A stretch of DNA of 64,000 bases from the NCBI GenBank assembly GCA_963715745.1, contig OY970271.1, forward strand, positions 186,001-250,000, in the 5' to 3' direction. The position numbers and the translations under genes are program-made. Below the pieces are notes generated by a model. That model was not told where the DNA came from. It made no database searches and saw only the letters and a program-made list of their open reading frames with translations. Below are positions 60,006 through 64,000 of this stretch, piece by piece; the stretch's first letter is position 1; every line of letters begins with the position of its first letter. This stretch comes from CAWGJF01 sp963715745 (GTDB taxonomy: Bacteria; Bacteroidota; Ignavibacteria; Ignavibacteriales; Ignavibacteriaceae).

Positions 60006-60992
60006 ATGAATTTCGTTCCATCATATATAAAATTATTACAAAGCGGTGAGCTTAAGCAGCGGGCTGAAAAAGCTTTTAAAAATCTTAATTCCTGTTCAAG
60101 CTGTCCCCGCGATTGCAAAGTTGATCGGATTAGTGGCGAATTTGGAATTTGTACCAGCGGTCATTTTCCGATAGTTTCTTCTTACACACCCCACCTTGGT
60201 GAAGAACCTGTATTATCAGGAACAAGGGGAGCTGGAAATATTTTTTTTGGAAACTGTAATTTAAAGTGTATTTACTGCCAGAACTTCGAGATAAGTCAAA
60301 ACCCTAAAACCGAACTGAGGAATGAAGTAAGTTACAAGCGTTTGGCAGAGATAATGATTGAACTGCAAAATAAAAATTGTCATAACATTGGACTTGTTTC
60401 CCCAACTCACTTTTCTGCGACAATACTAAAATCAATTTACCTTGCTGCTGAAAATGGATTGAATCTGCCTATCATTTATAACACAAATGGTTACGATTCG
60501 GTTGAAATGTTAAAACTCTATGATGGTGTTATTGATATTTATCTTCCTGATTTTAAATATGGCAGCAGTGAGTATGCTAAGAAATATTCTCTGGTTGATA
60601 ATTATTTCGAAAAAACAAAAGAAGCCATTAAAGAAATGTTCAGGCAGGTTGGTGATGAACTAGTTTATGAAGGAGACGTCGTTGTAAAAGGATTAATTAT
60701 CCGCCACTTGATTCTGCCAAATGATTTATCAGAAACAGAAATGGTTTTTAAATTTATTGCTGAAGAACTCAGTCCGGATATTCACGTTTCATTGATGACA
60801 CAATATTACCCGACAAACAAATCACATAAAGATATTTTAATAGATCGCACAATTAGAAATTCAGAATACGAAAGAGCATTACGCCTTCTGGACAAATATG
60901 GTTTGAAGAATGGCTGGACACAGGAAATGGAGAGTACAGAAACTTACCGGCCGTATTTTAATGAAAACAGAATAAATCCTTTTAATAATTAA
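60006..60992 (+). CDS. Radical SAM protein, PflA-related (PflX/COG1313-like)
   Basis: The 328-residue protein has the radical SAM motif CxxxCxxC at Cys84, 88 and 91 (GNCNLKCIYCQNFE), preceded by an N-terminal cysteine set C30, C33, C37 and C49 (CSSCPRDCKVDR ... GICTSG), probably a second metal site. The rest carries NIGLVSPTHFSATILK and DIYLPDFKYG. This matches the uncharacterised PflX-like group related to pyruvate formate-lyase activases. Substrate unknown; no glycyl-radical enzyme gene is next to it. It is 1 bp before gamma-glutamyltransferase (60992/60994). Confidence 0.85.
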   Translation: MNFVPSYIKLLQSGELKQRAEKAFKNLNSCSSCPRDCKVDRISGEFGICTSGHFPIVSSYTPHLGEEPVLSGTRGAGNIFFGNCNLKCIYCQNFEISQNPKTELRNEVSYKRLAEIMIELQNKNCHNIGLVSPTHFSATILKSIYLAAENGLNLPIIYNTNGYDSVEMLKLYDGVIDIYLPDFKYGSSEYAKKYSLVDNYFEKTKEAIKEMFRQVGDELVYEGDVVVKGLIIRHLILPNDLSETEMVFKFIAEELSPDIHVSLMTQYYPTNKSHKDILIDRTIRNSEYERALRLLDKYGLKNGWTQEMESTETYRPYFNENRINPFNN

Positions 60993-60993
60993 T

Positions 60994-62718
60994 ATGAAAA
61001 AAATATTCCTTTCTACAATATTATTAATTTTAATTCTTTTACAATTTGGCTGCAGCCAGAAACCGGAACCAGTAAGTGCAACAAACGGGATAGTCGTTTC
61101 CGCAAGCTCGTATGCTTCCAAAGTTGGAGTTGAAATTCTTAAGAAAGGTGGAAACGCAATTGATGCAGCTGTTGCTGTCGGTTTTGCTCTTGCTGTTACT
61201 TATCCTTCTGCAGGAAATATCGGCGGCGGCGGATTTATGGTTATTCATCTTGCCAACGGAAAAAACACAACTATAGATTTCCGCGAAAAGGCTCCGCAGT
61301 CTGCTTTCAGAGATATGTATTTAAATAAGCAAGGTGATTTCGTTCCTGAATTAAGTCAGCAAGGGACAACTTCTGCAGGTGTGCCCGGTAGTGTAGCCGG
61401 ATTAATTTATGCACTAAAAAATTATGGGACTCTTTCACTTTCAGAAGTTATTCAGCCGGCAATTGATCTTGCAAAAAACGGATGGAGACTGAATGAAAGA
61501 GATGAACAATATTTTAACAGCAGCCTTCACCTCTTTAAAAAATATCCTTCAACTAAAAAAATTTTTATAAAGTATGGTTCAACATATAAAGAAGGTGAGT
61601 TGTTTATTCAAAAAGATCTTGCCCGGACTCTCGATTTAATAAAAGAAAAAGGAAGTGATGGTTTTTATAAAGGCATTGTTGCTGAACTTCTTATCAAACA
61701 AGTTCAATCAATGGGTGGATATTTAACCGCTGAAGATCTCGAAAAATATAAGCCGATAGAAAGAGAGCCAATTACAGGCAATTACCGCGGATATAAAATT
61801 GTTTCTATGCCGCCGCCGAGTTCCGGAGGAATTGCTCTTGTAGAATTACTTAACATACTTGAAAATTATTCCACCGATGGCGGATTAAAAAATGAGGGCT
61901 GGAACAGCGCGGCGTATATTCATCACTTAGTTGAAGCAATGAAATATGTTTATGCGGACAGGACATACCATCTTGGTGACACTGATTTCTACCCGGTTCC
62001 GGAAAAGGAACTAATTTCCAAAGAGTATGCAAAAACCATTTATAACAGAATTGAAAAAGCAAAAGACAAAGCTGTTCCATCTGGCGAAATTAAAAGTCTG
62101 GATGTAAACAATGTTTATGAAAGCCCAGAAACAACTCATTACTCGGTTTATGATTATTCTGGAAATGCGGTTAGTGTAACAACAACAATAAATTCTTCTT
62201 TCGGTTCGGGGATAGTGGTTGACGGTGCGGGATTTCTTTTAAATAATGAAATGGATGACTTCAGTGGAAAACCCGGAACTCAAAATCAGTTTGGGCTTCT
62301 CGGTACAGAAGCTAATTCTATTCAATCTGAGAAAAGAATGCTGAGCTCAATGACCCCGACAATTGTTCTGAAAGATGGAGAGCCATTTTTAATAATTGGT
62401 TCACCGGGCGGGTCAACAATTATCACCGTTGTTCTGCAGGTAATTTTAAATTGTATAGACTTTGACATGAACATCCGCGAAGCAATTGAAGCGCCGAGAA
62501 TACATCATCAATGGATACCGGATTCTATTTACTACGAACCAAGATCGATAACAGATGATGTAAGGATAAAGCTTGAAGCTATGGGTTATAATTTTGTCGA
62601 TGAAGAGGCAGAACAACGAATACTTGGAATCGCTGAAGGAATAATGATCGACCATAAAAATAAAATCATTTACGGTGCAGATGATCCGCGGGGAGGGGGA
62701 TTGGCTGCCGGATATTAA
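60994..62718 (+). CDS. ggt: Gamma-glutamyltransferase, lipoprotein form
   Basis: The 574-residue precursor has a lipobox (LLQFGC, Cys20), a large-subunit start GIVVSASSYASKVGVEILKKGGNAIDAAVA and the self-cleavage site before Thr380 (PETTHYSVYDYSGNAVSVT). A small subunit with SSMTPTIVLKDG and GSPGGSTIITVVLQ follows. It transfers or hydrolyses gamma-glutamyl groups of glutathione outside the cytoplasm. It starts 1 bp after the radical SAM stop, so the two are probably translated together. Why they are paired is unknown. Confidence 0.92.
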   Translation: MKKIFLSTILLILILLQFGCSQKPEPVSATNGIVVSASSYASKVGVEILKKGGNAIDAAVAVGFALAVTYPSAGNIGGGGFMVIHLANGKNTTIDFREKAPQSAFRDMYLNKQGDFVPELSQQGTTSAGVPGSVAGLIYALKNYGTLSLSEVIQPAIDLAKNGWRLNERDEQYFNSSLHLFKKYPSTKKIFIKYGSTYKEGELFIQKDLARTLDLIKEKGSDGFYKGIVAELLIKQVQSMGGYLTAEDLEKYKPIEREPITGNYRGYKIVSMPPPSSGGIALVELLNILENYSTDGGLKNEGWNSAAYIHHLVEAMKYVYADRTYHLGDTDFYPVPEKELISKEYAKTIYNRIEKAKDKAVPSGEIKSLDVNNVYESPETTHYSVYDYSGNAVSVTTTINSSFGSGIVVDGAGFLLNNEMDDFSGKPGTQNQFGLLGTEANSIQSEKRMLSSMTPTIVLKDGEPFLIIGSPGGSTIITVVLQVILNCIDFDMNIREAIEAPRIHHQWIPDSIYYEPRSITDDVRIKLEAMGYNFVDEEAEQRILGIAEGIMIDHKNKIIYGADDPRGGGLAAGY

Positions 62719-62749
62719 TATGTCTTTTATTTTAACTATGAATAAAGGT

Positions 62750-63049
62750 TTAATTTACTTTATTAAACAGTAAATTGTCTTGGGGATTACCATTCCATAT
62801 CATTTCATTTCCGTTTAAAGAATACCAGGTATCAATAATGGGGTAGATGCCAATATAAAATTGTTTTGAAACATAATTGTAAGAGGAATCCTCATCAGAA
62901 AGAGTGGTGTTGAAATGATACTTTTTTTGGTATCTGCAATTTCCAGAATCGGGAGAGATAGGTATAAAATCAAATGTTTCGGTAGTTAAACCATAACAAA
63001 ATTTTTTATCTGAATTCTCATTTACTGTCGCTGTCCAGTGATTAATTTC
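62750..63049 (-). pseudogene. Decayed gene fragment of unknown identity
   Basis: One frame reads about 99 codons without a start: EINHWTATVNENSDKKFCYG near the left and IPISPDSGNCRYQKKYHFNTT, then QFYIGIYPIIDTWYSLNG, to a TAA at 62750-62752. The composition (mixed polar, Cys, Tyr) looks like a secreted protein end. An in-frame TGA at 63050-63052 breaks the frame, and 17 further codons (IYRLSHLSCGGSGLKGK) lead back to another TGA. No ATG with RBS is present. It lies convergent with ggt. I take it as a remnant; function unknown. Confidence 0.5.
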
Positions 63050-63106
63050 TCATTTCCCTTTTAAGCCGCTGCCGCCACACGATAAATGGGACAATCTATA
63101 AATTCA

Positions 63107-63296
63107 GTAAACAAGCAGTATCCTGAAATTCATTTAATGAGATGTTATCCAGAGCACAAATAAAAACTGTGTTTTGAATTGTATTTGACTGTTTAATAAA
63201 AATTGTGAACTTTCAGCAGAATCATTTAATAATATTCAGAATCAAATCTGGTATCATTTTAACAAATAAAAGCGAAAAAGGATTCAGGTAAGAAAG
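63107..63296. other. Leader of the last gene
   Basis: No gene. AT-rich sequence between the fragment and the phosphatase start; AGG TAAGAAAG before ATG 63297 is a weak RBS. Confidence 0.35.
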
Positions 63297-64000
63297 ATGG
63301 AAACATTTCAAATTTCCTCTATACGTCAGCAACTGGACGTTCGCAAAGAAAGAATCAGTGAAGCTATTGAAAAAGCTCCTGACCAGACAAAACTTATCAG
63401 TCTGCTCAGACAGGTTGATGATGCACTTTCAAAGATAGATCACGGAACTTACGGCATCTGCGAAGTTTGCCATGGAACAGTAGAAGAAGACAGGTTATTT
63501 ATTGACCCGCTTGTTACGGTCTGTCTGGGGTGCCTTAGCGAAGAACAGCAGCGGGCATTAGAAAGCGATCTTGAATTTGCTGCAAAGATCCAGAGAAACC
63601 TGCTTCCAAAAAACAATCAATTTATTGGCGGCTGGGAATTTTGTTATCACTATAACCCTGCCGGTCCGGTTAGTGGTGATTTTACAGATATCATTCCATT
63701 AAATGACGATTCGGTTATTTTCATTATAGGTGATGTTTCCGGCAAAGGAATTGCTGCATCGCTAATGATGTCACACCTGCATGGCTTAATACACAGCCTG
63801 CTTTCATTCGGTCTTCCTGTAAATGAAATAGTAAAAAAAGCAAACAGACTTTTTACTGAAAGCACCCCCTACACAAACTACTCAACGATGGTGATTGGAA
63901 AAGCCAGTCCTGATGGCAATGTTGAAATTGCCGTAGCCGGACATAATCCCCCTTTATATTTAAAGAAAGACAGTGTTCAAAGCATACAGGCAACAGGAGT
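63297..64000 (+). CDS. DksA/TraR-type zinc finger fused to PP2C (RsbU/SpoIIE) phosphatase (partial)
   Basis: The start is ATG 63297; 234 codons are visible and the frame is open at the right edge. Residues about 5-47 are a helical segment. C55, C58, C76 and C79 (YGICEVCHG ... VCLGCLSEEQ) form a DksA/TraR-like C4 zinc finger. Residues 90-102 are a linker (LEFAAKIQRNLLPK) and from about 118 a PP2C phosphatase follows with PAGPVSGDFTD and IIGDVSGKGIAASL metal-binding aspartates (D128, D146). RsbU-type enzymes dephosphorylate anti-sigma-factor antagonists. The zinc finger in place of a PAS or GAF sensor is unusual. Confidence 0.88.
   Translation, partial: METFQISSIRQQLDVRKERISEAIEKAPDQTKLISLLRQVDDALSKIDHGTYGICEVCHGTVEEDRLFIDPLVTVCLGCLSEEQQRALESDLEFAAKIQRNLLPKNNQFIGGWEFCYHYNPAGPVSGDFTDIIPLNDDSVIFIIGDVSGKGIAASLMMSHLHGLIHSLLSFGLPVNEIVKKANRLFTESTPYTNYSTMVIGKASPDGNVEIAVAGHNPPLYLKKDSVQSIQATG

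Noticed and set aside
1..64000. CRISPR array, tRNA, rRNA or prophage
   Set aside because: No regularly spaced repeats, no cloverleaf or rRNA signature sequences and no phage genes were seen; the 7-bp arrays are too short and have no spacers.

Overview
The window reads as AT-rich chromosomal DNA from a Gram-negative bacterium of the Ignavibacteria/Chlorobi side of the Bacteroidota. This is an inference from protein features, not from a marker gene. Two proteins end in a type IX secretion (T9SS type A) sorting domain of the Ignavibacteria style (YPNPFNP ... LGNEVATLVNEE ... LSSGIYxYxL). Several lipoproteins are present, and one promoter matches the Bacteroidota TTTG-N20-TANNTTTG form. No rRNA, tRNA, CRISPR array, prophage or transposase was seen. 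Most genes have recognisable housekeeping or membrane functions.

Layout. (1) 1-7.5 kb, minus strand: a compact type IV pilus/type II secretion assembly operon of PilC/GspF, PilB/GspE, a PilT-like ATPase, a PilM-PilN fusion, a PilO-PilP-like fusion and a secretin that runs off the left edge. (2) 7.8-12.6 kb, minus: two multi-membrane glycosyltransferase-like proteins flank two small pilin-like genes that share an MGQQQLLL start. (3) 12.6-16.8 kb: aspS (minus), then a pyrimidine nucleoside phosphorylase and an SPFH protein (plus). (4) 16.9-25.7 kb, plus: a heme-biosynthesis run of ccsA/hemX-like, hemA, hemC, a lipoprotein, a TetR-HemD fusion, hemE and hemN, followed by a cyclopropane fatty acid synthase. 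(5) 25.7-34.2 kb, minus: two different fatty acid desaturases, an ATP-grasp ligase, a ScyD/ScyE-like lipoprotein, a doubtful 157-residue ORF, a Kelch/T9SS protein and a decayed T9SS gene. (6) 34.3-39.6 kb, plus: hemG (HemY type), a four-helix-bundle gene bracketed by inverted 7-bp repeats, hemB, an aldo/keto reductase, a lipoprotein and a Phd/VapC toxin-antitoxin pair. (7) 39.6-53.2 kb: an MFS transporter (minus), then Mut7-C RNase, metallophosphoesterase, APC permease, MOSC protein, TrpB2, two RRM RNA-binding proteins, an SPFH/Arc-like cluster, OsmC, an amidase and a small secreted protein (plus). (8) 53.3-59.6 kb, minus: acetyl-CoA synthetase with its apparent acetylation control set (Pat-like GNAT, AcuB, AcuC). 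(9) 60-64 kb, plus: a radical SAM protein, gamma-glutamyltransferase, a decayed gene remnant, and a DksA-finger/PP2C phosphatase cut by the right edge.

How the genes work together. The hem genes cover glutamyl-tRNA reduction through protoporphyrin (hemA, B, C, D, E, N, G); hemL and hemH are not in the window. They fall in two clusters about 10 kb apart. The most unusual gene is the one supplying HemD: its N-terminal 205 residues form a complete-looking TetR-family regulator, so one polypeptide may both make uroporphyrinogen III and control transcription. The acs region looks like a self-contained acetylation switch. The Pat-like protein has lost the phospho-histidine loop and much of the ATP-grasp domain, which leaves the GNAT domain as its likely active part.

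The best candidates for something undescribed are the TetR-HemD fusion and a family of degenerate 7-bp tandem repeats (AAC[CA]AT[CGT]). These repeats flank the four-helix-bundle gene in inverted orientation, supply its start codon and the hemG stop codon, and occur as a four-copy in-frame array inside aspS.
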